From Variovorax paradoxus (GTDB taxonomy: Bacteria; Pseudomonadota; Gammaproteobacteria; Burkholderiales; Burkholderiaceae_C), in contig NZ_JAUSXG010000001.1 in NCBI RefSeq assembly GCF_030815855.1, positions 4,836,001-4,900,000 of the forward strand: DNA of 64,000 nucleotides. The letters are read 5' to 3'. The notes beneath the pieces are model-generated. The model was not told the origin of the DNA. It ran no database searches and saw only the letters and a program-made list of their open reading frames with translations. How positions within the stretch are numbered: the stretch's first letter is position 1; each line of letters opens with the position of its first letter. Both the position numbers and the translations under genes were made by a program. Of this stretch, positions 42,782 to 51,961 are shown one piece after another.

Positions 42782-44074
42782 TCAGCTGCGGACTTCGCCC
42801 TGCCCGAGCACCACGTACTTCAGCGAAGTCAGCCCTTCGATGCCGACCGGCCCGCGGGCATGGAATTTGTCGGTGCTGATGCCGATCTCGGCCCCCAGGC
42901 CGAACTCGAAACCGTCCGCGAAGCGTGTGCTCGCATTGACCATGACGCTCGCCGAATCGACCTCGCGCAGGAAACGCTGCGCATGCACATGGTCGCGCGT
43001 GACGATCGCGTCGGTGTGGTGGCTCGAGTAGCGGTTGATGTGGGCAATGGCCTCGTCGACGCCCTCGACCACCTTGATGCTGATCACCGCGGCCAGGTAT
43101 TCCTCGGACCAGTCGGACTCCACCGCATCGACGATTCTTGCGTTGGAACCGGCGGCATCGTCCGCGCGCAGGATGCGGGCTGCGACCGGGTCGCAGCGCA
43201 TTTCCACGCCCTTGGCCGCGAAGATGGCCGCGATGCGGGGCAGGAAGTCTTCCGCCACCGTCGCCGACACCAGCAGGCCTTCGGCCGCGTTGCAGGGGCT
43301 GTATTTCTGGGTCTTGGCGTTGTCGACGATGCGCAGCGCCATCTCGAACTCGGCCGTGTCGTCGACGTAGACGTGGCAGTTGCCGTCGAGGTGCTTGATG
43401 ACCGGCACCTTGGCGTCGCGGCTGATGCGCTCGATCAGGCCCTTGCCGCCGCGCGGAATGATCACGTCCACGAACTCGGGCATCGCAATGAGCTGGCCCA
43501 CGGCCTCGCGGTCGGTGGTCTGCACCAGCTGCACTGCATCCACCGGCAGGCCGGCTTCGGCCAGCGCCTCGGACACCAGCAGCGCCAGTGCCTTGTTCGA
43601 CTCGATGGCTTCCGAGCCGCCGCGCAGGATGGCCGCGTTGCCGCTCTTGATGGCGAGGCTCGCGGCCTCGATCGTCACGTTGGGGCGGCTCTCGTAGATC
43701 ATGCCGAACACGCCGATCGGCACGCGCATCTGGCCCACGCGGATGCCGCTGGGTTGCTGCTTCATGCCGATGATCTCGCCGATGACGTCGGCCATGCCGG
43801 CAAGCTGCTCGCAGCCCAGGGCCACGGTCTCGATGACCTTGGGCGTGAGCTTGAGGCGGTCGACCATCGGCGCCGACAGGCCTGCGGCCGTGGCGCGCGC
43901 CAGGTCCTTCTCATTGGCGGCTGCCAACCCGTGCCCGGCTTCGCGCAGGCGCTTGGCCAGGCCCTTCAATGCTCTGTTTTTGGTAGCTGCATCCGCACGG
44001 GCCATGAGGAATGCGGCGGATTTGGCTTGCAGGCCGAGGGTCTGCATGTGCTCGCTGACGTTGAACGCGTTCAT
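42782..44074 (-). CDS. proA: Gamma-glutamyl phosphate reductase
   Basis: A 430-residue enzyme of proline synthesis, reducing gamma-glutamyl phosphate to the semialdehyde with NADPH. The aldehyde-dehydrogenase-like fold is marked by [40 protein letters not shown] and the catalytic cysteine in [17 protein letters not shown]. The C-terminus ends [21 protein letters not shown] about ten bases before the ATG at 44074 supports this start; an ATG six codons earlier is also in frame. The gap to holA is filled by a repeat. proB is not in the window. Confidence 0.96.
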   Translation of the reverse strand: MNAFNVSEHMQTLGLQAKSAAFLMARADAATKNRALKGLAKRLREAGHGLAAANEKDLARATAAGLSAPMVDRLKLTPKVIETVALGCEQLAGMADVIGEIIGMKQQPSGIRVGQMRVPIGVFGMIYESRPNVTIEAASLAIKSGNAAILRGGSEAIESNKALALLVSEALAEAGLPVDAVQLVQTTDREAVGQLIAMPEFVDVIIPRGGKGLIERISRDAKVPVIKHLDGNCHVYVDDTAEFEMALRIVDNAKTQKYSPCNAAEGLLVSATVAEDFLPRIAAIFAAKGVEMRCDPVAARILRADDAAGSNARIVDAVESDWSEEYLAAVISIKVVEGVDEAIAHINRYSSHHTDAIVTRDHVHAQRFLREVDSASVMVNASTRFADGFEFGLGAEIGISTDKFHARGPVGIEGLTSLKYVVLGQGEVRS

Positions 44075-44134
44075 GCCGGCATTTTCCTGCATTTGGATCA
44101 CCCCGGGGCTTTGCACCCTTGGGCTTTGTCCCCG

Positions 44135-44237
44135 CTCCCCCTGGGAGAGGGCCAGGGGGAGGGCTGCGGCACCCGAAAACGCGCGACGCAATGAAGGCCG
44201 CCGGCCCTCACCCCACCCCTCTCCCGGAGGGAGAGGG
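44135..44237. repeat. Interspersed repeat with two hairpins between proA and holA
   Basis: Two strong stems flank a ~55-base spacer. One is CTCCCCCTGG (44135-44144) with CCAGGGGGAG (44152-44161), ten pairs and a seven-base loop. The other is CCCTCTCCC (44217-44225) with GGGAGAGGG (44229-44237), nine pairs and a three-base loop. The outer parts are inverted relative to each other. The element resembles the widely dispersed 'CTCCCTCTCCC' repeats of GC-rich proteobacteria (family identity is my recollection). It contributes the last codons and the stop of holA, so it has altered a gene end. Confidence 0.7.
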
Positions 44238-45296
44238 AGCAAGAGCAGCGCTGCTGCAGGCGCGGCACAGCATCAGCGCCAGCCGCTGCAACGCCTGCCA
44301 TCCGCTCGCGGGCCAATCGGGCTGCTTCAACCCCTTGCAGATGCCGTCCACCACATGCGCGGCGCGCAGCAGCCGGGCCAGCATGCGGTCGTCGAGTCGG
44401 GGCAGCACGCGTTCGAAGGCACGCTCGCGCGGACCCCAGATGCGGTTTTCGCGCAGCGCCATGGGCAGCGGCCGGCCCGAAGCCATGGCGTCTTTCACGC
44501 GCTTGAGCGCGCGGATGTCCTCGGCGATCGTGTAGTGCACCAGCACTTCGGCCTCGCCCTCGGCCTGCAGGCCGTCGAGCATGCGCGCCACGCGCTGCGG
44601 GTTGCCGGCGAGCACCGCTTCGGAGAGCTTGAAGACGTCGTAGCGCGCCACGTTGTTGACCGCGCCTTCGACCTGCTCCCAGCTCAGCTCGCCCGCCGGA
44701 TGCAGCAAGGCGAGCTTCTGGATTTCCTGGTGCGCCGCAAGCAGGTTGCCCTCGACCCGGTCGGCAAAGAACTGCAGCGTGCGCTGCCCTTCGTCGCCCG
44801 GCATCACGCGCTGGCCTTGCAGGCCCAGGCGCTGCGCGATCCACTGCGGCAGCGCGGCGCGTTCGATCGGGTCGACCTGCAGGCTCACGCCGTTGTTCTC
44901 GAGCGCCGAGAACCAGGCCCCGGTGCGCGTGGCCTTGTCGAGCCGCGGAAGCATCACCAGCGTCAGCGTGCTGTCGTTGCCTTGGGCCGCCTCGGCCAGC
45001 TGCTGCAGCGCGGTGCTGCCGTCCTTGCCGGGCTTGCCCGAAGGAATGCGGATCTCGACGATCTGCTTGTCGGCGAACAGCGAGAGCGAGCCGCCGGCCG
45101 CGAGCACCGCGCTCCAGTCGAAGTGCGCGCCGGCCGCGGTGTACGAGCTGCGCTCCGTGTAGCCCTGCGCACGGGCCGCGGTGCGAATGGCGTCCGCGGC
45201 CTCTTGCGCGAGCAAGGGCTCGTCGCCGTGGATCGTGTAGAGAGGCTTCAGCCCCTTCTGCAGATGGGAGCCGAGTTGGGCGCTGGCAAGTTGCAT
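44208..45296 (-). CDS. holA: DNA polymerase III delta subunit
   Basis: A 362-residue clamp-loader subunit that opens the beta clamp during replication. Three-domain HolA architecture: [20 protein letters not shown] and [20 protein letters not shown] begin the AAA+-like first domain; [20 protein letters not shown] and later [20 protein letters not shown] follow; the collar domain ends near [15 protein letters not shown]. The final residues [12 protein letters not shown] are not HolA-like and are read from the repeat at 44208-44246, which also provides the TGA. The start overlaps no gene; lptE stops 26 bases upstream. Confidence 0.93.
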   Translation of the reverse strand: MQLASAQLGSHLQKGLKPLYTIHGDEPLLAQEAADAIRTAARAQGYTERSSYTAAGAHFDWSAVLAAGGSLSLFADKQIVEIRIPSGKPGKDGSTALQQLAEAAQGNDSTLTLVMLPRLDKATRTGAWFSALENNGVSLQVDPIERAALPQWIAQRLGLQGQRVMPGDEGQRTLQFFADRVEGNLLAAHQEIQKLALLHPAGELSWEQVEGAVNNVARYDVFKLSEAVLAGNPQRVARMLDGLQAEGEAEVLVHYTIAEDIRALKRVKDAMASGRPLPMALRENRIWGPRERAFERVLPRLDDRMLARLLRAAHVVDGICKGLKQPDWPASGWQALQRLALMLCRACSSAALAPSPSGRGVG

Positions 45297-45322
45297 GAGT
45301 CGCGGCAGGGCGCAGGCCGCGC

Positions 45323-45850
45323 CTAGAGTTCCTTGACGGCCGCCAGGCGGCGCATCAGCTGCTGTGCGATGTCGGCTTGCATGTCGCGGTACAGCAGCTC
45401 GGCCTCGCCGTCTTTCGCGAGCGCGTTGGTCTCGTTGAAGCTCAGGTCGCGCGTCTGCGATACCTCGGTCGGCGGCAGCAGCGCCTTGCCGCCCGGCGTG
45501 CGCAGCGTGAAGCGCACGCGCAGCTGCAGTTGCAGTTCGCGCAGCAGCCCGGCCGAATTGGTCGAGATCACGATGCGGTCGCGGTTTTCGCCAAGGATCT
45601 CGAGGATCGCGTCGGCGGTCTGGGCCTCGGTGGCCGGCACCAGCGTCACGGTGCCCGCAGCGCGCATTTCGCGGCGCAGGCGGTTGATCAGCTCCGAATT
45701 GCCCGACACCGACAGTGTCTTGAACGCGAACACGGGTGCCTTGCGCAGCTCGAACCCGCAGCCGGACAGGCCCAGGCCCGCGCCCGCGGCGGCGAGACCC
45801 AGAAGAAGGCCGCGGCGCGGCAGCGAGGCAATGCGATGGTTGTTCTTCAT
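45323..45850 (-). CDS. lptE: LPS-assembly lipoprotein LptE
   Basis: A 175-residue outer-membrane lipoprotein that plugs LptD and helps insert lipopolysaccharide. The signal peptide ends with lipobox LGLSGC, Cys at about residue 31, and GFELRKAP follows, the usual LptE start. SNRAD-like structure is represented by TNSAGLLRELQLQLRVRFTL and EVSQTRDLSFNETNALAKDG. It lies 15 bases after leuS and 26 bases before holA; leuS-lptE-holA is the usual order in betaproteobacteria. Confidence 0.94.
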   Translation of the reverse strand: MKNNHRIASLPRRGLLLGLAAAGAGLGLSGCGFELRKAPVFAFKTLSVSGNSELINRLRREMRAAGTVTLVPATEAQTADAILEILGENRDRIVISTNSAGLLRELQLQLRVRFTLRTPGGKALLPPTEVSQTRDLSFNETNALAKDGEAELLYRDMQADIAQQLMRRLAAVKEL

Positions 45851-45865
45851 GCTTCTGTCGTTCGT

Positions 45866-48496
45866 TCAAATGACCACGTTGACCAGCCGGCCGGGAACCA
45901 CGATGACGCGCTTGGCCGGCGCGCCTTCGGCGAACTTGACGAAGTCGTCGCACGAGAGCGCGAGTTGCTCGATCTCGGCCTTGGAAGCACCGGCCGGGAT
46001 GCGCAGCGCGCCGCGCAGCTTGCCGTTGACCTGGAGCATGAGCTCGATCTCGTCCTGCTCGAGCGCGGCCACGTCGACCACCGGCCAAGGCGCATCGAGC
46101 AGGCCGCCGAGTTCCTTGTCGTAGCCGAGCTGTTGCCAGAGCTGGAAGGCGATGTGCGGCGTGGCGGGGTACAGGCAGCGCAGCAAAATGCCGAAGCCTT
46201 CGCGCAGCGCGGCGGTGTCGCCGGCGCTGCCGTCGGGCTTGAAGCCCTCCAGCGCGTTGAGCAGCTTCATCGCGCCCGACACCACGGTGTTGTATTGCAT
46301 GCGCTGGTAGTCGTAGTCGACCTGGCGCAGCACGGTGTGCACCTCACGGCGCAGCGCCTGGGCGTTCTTGCCGAAGGACTGGCCGCCGGCCGCCACGGGC
46401 TGCACGTCGGCCTGCGCCACGCCGAAGTTCCAGACCCGGCGCAGGAACCGGTAGCTGCCTTCGACGGCCGCGTCGTTCCACTCGAGCGTGGCTTCGGGCG
46501 GCGCGGTGAACATGGTGTACAGGCGCGCGGTGTCGGCGCCGTACTTCTCGATCAGGTCTTGCGGGTCGACGCCGTTGCGTTCGCTCTTGCCCATCTTGCC
46601 GACACCGCCGTATTCGACCTTGCTGCCGTCCGCGGTGGTGCCGCCGACGATGCGGCCCTGCGCGTCGAGCACGGGCGTCACTTCCAGCGGCGGGTGGTAG
46701 TTCTTGCCACCCCGCTCGTCGCGGTGGTAGTAGATGTGGTTCAGCACCATGCCCTGCGTGAGCAGCTTGCTGAAGGGCTCGTCGACTTTCACCAGGCCGA
46801 GGTCGCGCATCACCTTGGTCCAGAAGCGCGCGTACAGCAGGTGAAGAATCGCATGCTCGATGCCGCCGATGTACTGGTCCATCGGCATCCAGTAGTCCGC
46901 GCCCTCGGCGACCATGGCCTGGTCGTTCTTCGGGTCGCAGTAGCGCATGAAGTACCACGAGCTGTCGACGAAGGTGTCCATCGTGTCGGTCTCGCGCCGC
47001 GCGGGCTTGCCGCAGACGGGGCAGACCACGCCGGCGTGGAAGCCTTCGTGCTTGGCCAGCGGGTTGCCCGAGCCGTCGGGCACGCAGTCGGTCGGCAGCA
47101 CCACCGGCAGGTCCTGCTCGGGGACCGGCACCGCGCCGTGCTCGTCGCAATGGATGATCGGGATCGGCGTGCCCCAGTAGCGCTGGCGGCTCACGCCCCA
47201 GTCGCGCAGGCGCCAGGTGGTCTGCATCTCGCCCAGGCCCTTCTGGGCCAGCGCGTGTGCCACGGCGGCCACGGCCTCCTTGTGGGTCATGCCGCTGAAG
47301 TTGTCGGAGTTGATGGTCACGCCGCGTTGCTTGTCGGCGTACCAGTCCTGCCACTTGTGATAGTCGAAGTGCGGCTCGTCGTCGACCAGCACCACCTGGA
47401 TGATCTCGATGCCGTACTTGTTGGCGAAGGCGAAGTCGCGCTCGTCGTGCGCGGGCACGCCCATCACGGCGCCGTCGCCGTAGTTGATGAGCACGTAGTT
47501 GCCGACCCACACCGGCACCTGTTCGTCGGTGATCGGGTGCTTGACCGTGAGGCCCGTGGGCACGCCCTTCTTCTCCTGCGTGGCGAGCTCGGCCTCGGTG
47601 GTGCCGCCGGCCTTGCATTCCTCGATGAAGGCCGCGACCTTGGGGTCGAGCGTGGCGGCATGCGCGGCGAGCGGATGCTCGGGCGCCACGGCGCAGAAGG
47701 TCACGCCCATGATGGTGTCGGCGCGCGTGGTGAACACGTACATGCGGCCGTCCTGGATCAGTTGGCCGCTCGCGTCCTGGATGTCGTGCGTGAAGGCGAA
47801 GCGCACGCCCTCGCTCTTGCCGATCCAGTTCTCCTGCATCAGCTTGACGCGCTCGGGCCAGCCCGGCAGCTTGTGCTGGGTGTGCTCGAGCAGCTCTTCG
47901 GCGTAGTCGCTGATCTTCAGGTAGTAGCCCGGAATTTCACGGCGCTCGACCGTGGCGCCGGTGCGCCAGCCCTTGCCGTCGATCACCTGCTCATTGGCCA
48001 GCACGGTCTGGTCGACCGGGTCCCAGTTGACGACCTGGGTCTTGCGGTAGGCAATGCCCTTTTCGAGCATCTTCAGGAACAGCCACTGGTTCCACTTGTA
48101 GTAGCTCGGATCGCAGGTGGCGATCTCGCGGCTCCAGTCGATCGCCAAGCCCATGGCCTGGAGCTGGCCGCGCATGTAGTCGATGTTCTCGTAGGTCCAC
48201 TTGGCCGGCGGCACGCCGTTCTTGAGCGCCGCGTTCTCGGCCGGCAGGCCGAACGCATCCCAGCCCATGGGCATCAGCACGTTGTAGCCGCTCATGCGCA
48301 GGTAGCGCGTGAGCATGTCGTTGATCGTGTAGTTGCGCACATGGCCCATGTGCAGCTTGCCGCTCGGGTACGGCAGCATCGAGCAGGCGTAGTACTTTTT
48401 ACGGCCCGCGTCCTCGGTGACGCGGTAGGCATCGGCGGCGCTCCATTGCGCCTGGGCAGCGGACTCGACGTCGCTGGGTTTGTAGCTGGGGTTCAT
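45866..48496 (-). CDS. leuS: Leucyl-tRNA synthetase
   Basis: An 876-residue class I synthetase charging tRNA-Leu, with an editing domain for mischarged products. The HIGH region is [20 protein letters not shown], the editing part includes [20 protein letters not shown], zinc-type cysteines occur in [20 protein letters not shown], and the KMSKS loop reads [17 protein letters not shown]. It is the first gene of the leuS-lptE-holA unit and is divergent from the Bug gene at 48700, with a repeat lying in between. Confidence 0.97.
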   Translation of the reverse strand: MNPSYKPSDVESAAQAQWSAADAYRVTEDAGRKKYYACSMLPYPSGKLHMGHVRNYTINDMLTRYLRMSGYNVLMPMGWDAFGLPAENAALKNGVPPAKWTYENIDYMRGQLQAMGLAIDWSREIATCDPSYYKWNQWLFLKMLEKGIAYRKTQVVNWDPVDQTVLANEQVIDGKGWRTGATVERREIPGYYLKISDYAEELLEHTQHKLPGWPERVKLMQENWIGKSEGVRFAFTHDIQDASGQLIQDGRMYVFTTRADTIMGVTFCAVAPEHPLAAHAATLDPKVAAFIEECKAGGTTEAELATQEKKGVPTGLTVKHPITDEQVPVWVGNYVLINYGDGAVMGVPAHDERDFAFANKYGIEIIQVVLVDDEPHFDYHKWQDWYADKQRGVTINSDNFSGMTHKEAVAAVAHALAQKGLGEMQTTWRLRDWGVSRQRYWGTPIPIIHCDEHGAVPVPEQDLPVVLPTDCVPDGSGNPLAKHEGFHAGVVCPVCGKPARRETDTMDTFVDSSWYFMRYCDPKNDQAMVAEGADYWMPMDQYIGGIEHAILHLLYARFWTKVMRDLGLVKVDEPFSKLLTQGMVLNHIYYHRDERGGKNYHPPLEVTPVLDAQGRIVGGTTADGSKVEYGGVGKMGKSERNGVDPQDLIEKYGADTARLYTMFTAPPEATLEWNDAAVEGSYRFLRRVWNFGVAQADVQPVAAGGQSFGKNAQALRREVHTVLRQVDYDYQRMQYNTVVSGAMKLLNALEGFKPDGSAGDTAALREGFGILLRCLYPATPHIAFQLWQQLGYDKELGGLLDAPWPVVDVAALEQDEIELMLQVNGKLRGALRIPAGASKAEIEQLALSCDDFVKFAEGAPAKRVIVVPGRLVNVVI

Positions 48497-48562
48497 GACG
48501 GTTCGGCAGAGCCCGGCTCGGAGCGGCCGGGGAAGGCGGATTATCGCGCCGGACTAGACTCG

Positions 48563-48651
48563 CCCCCAGGCTTCGCGCACTTCGTGTCGCTTCTCCCACC
48601 CCCTACCGGGGGCAACACCAGCGGCCCGGCAAAGCCGGTTCCTCGGTGTTT
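48563..48651. repeat. Intergenic repeat with nested stems upstream of leuS
   Basis: The element starts with a CCCCC-rich segment and contains CCCCC-TACC-GGGGG (48599-48612), then AACACC (48614-48619) pairing with GGTGTT (48645-48650), and within it CCGGC-AAA-GCCGG (48626-48638). The wording AGCGGCCCGGCAAAGCCGGT recurs, as I recall, in many Comamonadaceae intergenic regions, so it is probably a mobile or dispersed repeat. It sits inside the 203-base divergent region between leuS and the Bug gene and probably displaces their promoters. Confidence 0.6.
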
Positions 48652-48699
48652 CGCGAAAAATGCACGACTGCCATCGCATGATGCGGACGGAAAAACACC

Positions 48700-49677
48700 A
48701 TGAAACTGCTGCTGAAACACCTCGCCTTGGGCCTCGCGGCCGCCGCCGGCCTCGCCGTTCTGCCGCTTCATGCGCAGCCGGCCAACGACAAGCCGCTGCG
48801 CATCGTCGTGCCCTTCGCTCCCGGCGGCGCGCAGGACGTGATTGCCCGCTACCTGGGCGCCAAGCTCACCGAGAAGCTCGGCGGCAGCGTGGTCGTCGAC
48901 AACAAGGCGGGCGCGGGCGGCATCCTGGCGGCCGACGCGGTGGCCAAGGCGACCGACGGCGCCACCGTGCTGCTGGCCACCGGCGGCGCCATCACCATCG
49001 CGCCCCATCTGCAGGCCAAGCTGCCCTACGACCCGGTACACGACCTCGCGCCCGTGGCGCTGGTCGGCGACACGCCGATGACCGTGGCCGTGCGCACCGA
49101 AAGCCCCTACAAGACGCTGGCCGACGTGCTGCGCGACGCCAAGGCCAAGCCCGGCCAGGTGACCTACGCCTCGACCGGCAACGGCACGGTGTCGCACCTC
49201 ACGGGCGCGCTGCTGGCGCAGGCGGGCGGCGTGAACCTGCTGCATGTGCCGTACCGCGGCGCGGCGCCGGCGCTGACCGACCTGCTCGGCGGACAGGTGG
49301 CGTTGATCGTGACCAGCGCGGCCTCCATCGAGCCGATGGTCGCAAGCGGTAAAGCCCGCGTGCTCGGCACGTTTTCCCGCGCGGCCCTCCCCAGCCTCGG
49401 CACGCCGCCGACGGTGGCCGAAGCAACGGGCCTCGCCGGCATGGACGTGCCGGTCTGGGTCGGCGTGATGGCCCCTGCGCGCATGCCGGCGGCCAGCGTC
49501 GAGAAGCTTTCCGCGGCACTGGTCGAGGTGTGCAACCTGCCGGAAACGAAACAGCGTTTCGCACAGCTCGGCGCGGTGAACACTTGCGGCGCCGGCGCGG
49601 CGCTGGGCAAGGTCATTTCGGAGGACAGCCAGCGCTGGGCGACGGTGATCAAGCAGGGCGGGATCAAGGTTGACTGA
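48700..49677 (+). CDS. Bug-type tripartite tricarboxylate transporter substrate-binding protein
   Basis: A 325-residue periplasmic receptor with a signal peptide ending HAQ (MKLLLKHLALGLAAAAGLAV). Family markers are LRIVVPFAPGGAQDVIARYL, VVDNKAGAGGILAADAVAKA and NLLHVPYRGAAPALTDLLGG. It binds an unknown carboxylate. The opine-dehydrogenase-like gene starts inside its last codons, so the two are translationally coupled and probably handle one compound: receptor captures it, and the dehydrogenase acts on it or on a derivative. No membrane transporter partners are present. Confidence 0.92.
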   Translation: MKLLLKHLALGLAAAAGLAVLPLHAQPANDKPLRIVVPFAPGGAQDVIARYLGAKLTEKLGGSVVVDNKAGAGGILAADAVAKATDGATVLLATGGAITIAPHLQAKLPYDPVHDLAPVALVGDTPMTVAVRTESPYKTLADVLRDAKAKPGQVTYASTGNGTVSHLTGALLAQAGGVNLLHVPYRGAAPALTDLLGGQVALIVTSAASIEPMVASGKARVLGTFSRAALPSLGTPPTVAEATGLAGMDVPVWVGVMAPARMPAASVEKLSAALVEVCNLPETKQRFAQLGAVNTCGAGAALGKVISEDSQRWATVIKQGGIKVD

Positions 49678-50749
49678 AGCCACGGGAGGACGCTATCGCG
49701 TCGGCATTGCGGGCACCGGCGCGATTGCACTCGCCAGCGCGGCATGGCTGCGGCAGGCGGGCCACGGCGTCACGCTCTGGTCGCCGGGCGGCCAGGGCGC
49801 CGAGGCCCTGCGCACGCAGCCGCTCGAAGCCGGTGGCGTGCAGCCCTGCACGGTGACGGTCGAAGTCGCCAACGACGCGGCGCAGCTGTGCCATGTGTCG
49901 GACGTGCTGCTGCTGGCGCTGCCGGTCAACGGCCACAAGCACGTGATGGACGCGCTGCTGCCCTTTCTGCGCGACGGGCAGACGGTGATCGTCAGCTCGA
50001 TGGCCTCGCTGTCGTCGCTTTATCTCTATGAAAGCGCAAGGCGCGCGAGCAAACAGGTGACGGTCGCGAGCTTCGGCACCACGGTGCTGACCGCCCGGCG
50101 GGAATCCGCCACGCAGGTCAAGGTCATGACGCGGCGCAAGGCCGTCGGCGTGTCCGCCCTGCCGAGCTCCAGCCTCTCGCAGGCCATCGACCTGTGCGCG
50201 GCCCTGTTCGGCGACGGCTTCTTCCCGCAGCAAAACACGCTCGCCAGCGCGCTCGCGAATGTCAATCCGCAGTCCCACGGCCCGCTCGCCGTCTTCAACT
50301 GGACCCGCATCGAGCGCGCCGAGAACTGGCCGCAGTACCACTGTATGACGCCCGGCGTGGCCCGCGCCATCGAGGCGCTGGACCTGGAGCGGCGCGCCGT
50401 CGCCAAGGCCTTCGGCATCGAACTCGGTCCCATCGAGGAACACTTCGCGCGCTCCTTCGGCACCGAATCGACGCGGCTCGAAGACATCGCGGCCGAGCTG
50501 CATGCCAAGCGCGGCGGCCCGCCGGGGCCGGTGCGCACCGACACCCGCTACCTGACCGAAGACATGCCCTACGGCCTGGCTTTCGTGGAGGCACTCGGCC
50601 GGATTGCCGGCGTGCCCACGCCCGCGACGCGCACCATCGTGGATGCCGCGTCGCTGGTCAACGGCGCCGATTACCGGCGGGAAAACGATCTGCTCGAACC
50701 GCTCGGCCTGGCGCGTGAAACCGTGGCCGGGCTGCTCGGCCGCCTGTGA
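49670..50749 (+). CDS. NAD/NADP octopine/nopaline dehydrogenase family protein
   Basis: A 359-residue opine-dehydrogenase-like oxidoreductase. RYRVGIAGTGAIALASAAWL gives the N-terminal GxGxxA/G loop, LALPVNGHKHVMDALLPFLR and TVIVSSMASLSSLYLYES belong to the first domain, and the second domain starts near NVNPQSHGPLAVFNWTRIER, with the Asn-Pro-His pattern of opine dehydrogenases. The only plausible start is TTG at 49670 inside the Bug gene (8-base overlap, AAGG just upstream); no in-frame ATG occurs within the Rossmann fold. The substrate, an N-carboxyalkyl amino acid or related hydroxy/keto compound, is unknown. It is convergent with the AhpD-fusion gene, three bases away. Confidence 0.87.
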   Translation: MTEATGGRYRVGIAGTGAIALASAAWLRQAGHGVTLWSPGGQGAEALRTQPLEAGGVQPCTVTVEVANDAAQLCHVSDVLLLALPVNGHKHVMDALLPFLRDGQTVIVSSMASLSSLYLYESARRASKQVTVASFGTTVLTARRESATQVKVMTRRKAVGVSALPSSSLSQAIDLCAALFGDGFFPQQNTLASALANVNPQSHGPLAVFNWTRIERAENWPQYHCMTPGVARAIEALDLERRAVAKAFGIELGPIEEHFARSFGTESTRLEDIAAELHAKRGGPPGPVRTDTRYLTEDMPYGLAFVEALGRIAGVPTPATRTIVDAASLVNGADYRRENDLLEPLGLARETVAGLLGRL

Positions 50750-50752
50750 AGC

Positions 50753-51928
50753 TTATGACACGGCTTGGGGAAACACCGGCTCGCCCAGGTTGAGCATCAG
50801 CCGGTTGGCCCAGGCAAAAAGCGCCACCGAATGAATCAGGTCGAGAACCTCGAGCTCGGCCAGTCCCACCTCTTTCAGCGTTCGCACGTCCTCGGCCGAC
50901 ACCTTGCCGGGCTCGGCACCGAGCCGGATCGAGAACTCGACAATCGCCTTCTCGCGCGGCGTGGTGCCGGCCGAAGCCGGCTCGTCGAACACCTGCGAGA
51001 TCACGTCGTTGCGCTTGGCAAGCTGCTCGAAGCGCTGCGCGTGCACCGAGGCGCAGTACACGCAGCCGTTGACGCGCGATTCCACCGTGGCGCCCAGCTC
51101 GCGCTCCGCGCGCGGCATGCCGCCCGGCGCGAACATGATCGCGTTGAAGGCGATGGAGCGCTGCAGCAGCATCTCGGGCTGGTGCGCCAGCACCAGGAAA
51201 TACGGCGAGGTGCGCGCCTGCGGGCTCATCTCGTCGAGCGCGGCCAGCTGCGTCGGCGTGGCCGCGGCGACATCGACGGGTTCGAGCCAGGGCTTCCAGC
51301 CCAGCACTTCGTTGGTGAAGCCCTTGATGCGGATCGGCGTGTTCGCTGGAAGCGCTTCGTGCTTCGCACCGGGGTGCGGGCTTGCGGGGGCCGGCCCGGC
51401 CGGTCGCTCCGAGGCCAGCTCCGCGGCGGCCAGCGCCTGCAGGCCCGCGACCACGCGCACCTGGTAGGAGAGAAAGGCGATCAGCTGGCCCAGTGCGACG
51501 ACAGCGGGCGTCGAGAGGCCCGCGTCCGCCAGCGCGCGCACCGCGGTGCGGTCGCCCTCGATCGGGCGCTCGATCAGGCTGGCGGTGAATGCCAGCACCG
51601 TGCGCAGGCGCGCATCCGCCACCTGCGCGCCGCTTCCCACGGCAGCAATGAGCTCGCGGTCCGCGCCATCGGCCAGGAGTCGCTCGCGGTAATGCGCAGC
51701 AAGCGTGGCCGCCTTCGAGACACTGCAGGCGTGCAGTGCGACCAGCAGCCGTTCGGCCACCGACAGGCCCTCCACCGAGGGCGAGAACATCGCGTCATAG
51801 CTGCCTTGCGTGGCCGCCACGACCTTGTCGCGCTGCAGCCGCAGCATGCGGGTGGCCTGATTCGGCGCCAGCGGTACCGCGGCGTCGATCACGTCGACGA
51901 CGGGAGATGAGTCGTAAGAAGTTGTCAT
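50753..51928 (-). CDS. Fused double CMD/alkylhydroperoxidase-domain protein
   Basis: A 391-residue protein made of two AhpD-like (CMD) units. The N-terminal unit (residues ~1-180) contains LLVALHACSVSKAATLAAHY with a single cysteine. The C-terminal unit (from ~200) contains the redox pair in VNGCVYCASVHAQRF and the stretch AFNAIMFAPGGMPRAERELG. As I recall, these units also exist as two separate genes in other bacteria (CMD-domain proteins of the Avi_7170/Avi_7169 type); here they form one chain. Only the second has the CxxC. It probably reduces peroxides or works with the flavoprotein encoded 33 bases upstream. Confidence 0.82.
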   Translation of the reverse strand: MTTSYDSSPVVDVIDAAVPLAPNQATRMLRLQRDKVVAATQGSYDAMFSPSVEGLSVAERLLVALHACSVSKAATLAAHYRERLLADGADRELIAAVGSGAQVADARLRTVLAFTASLIERPIEGDRTAVRALADAGLSTPAVVALGQLIAFLSYQVRVVAGLQALAAAELASERPAGPAPASPHPGAKHEALPANTPIRIKGFTNEVLGWKPWLEPVDVAAATPTQLAALDEMSPQARTSPYFLVLAHQPEMLLQRSIAFNAIMFAPGGMPRAERELGATVESRVNGCVYCASVHAQRFEQLAKRNDVISQVFDEPASAGTTPREKAIVEFSIRLGAEPGKVSAEDVRTLKEVGLAELEVLDLIHSVALFAWANRLMLNLGEPVFPQAVS

Positions 51929-51961
51929 GCGCTTCGATGAAAAGAAAGAGGGTCTGCAGGT

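Noticed and set aside
45377..48703. 1108-residue open frame on the plus strand opposite leuS and lptE
   Set aside because: It is antisense to leuS, which has all synthetase signatures, so it is an artefact of GC-rich codon use.
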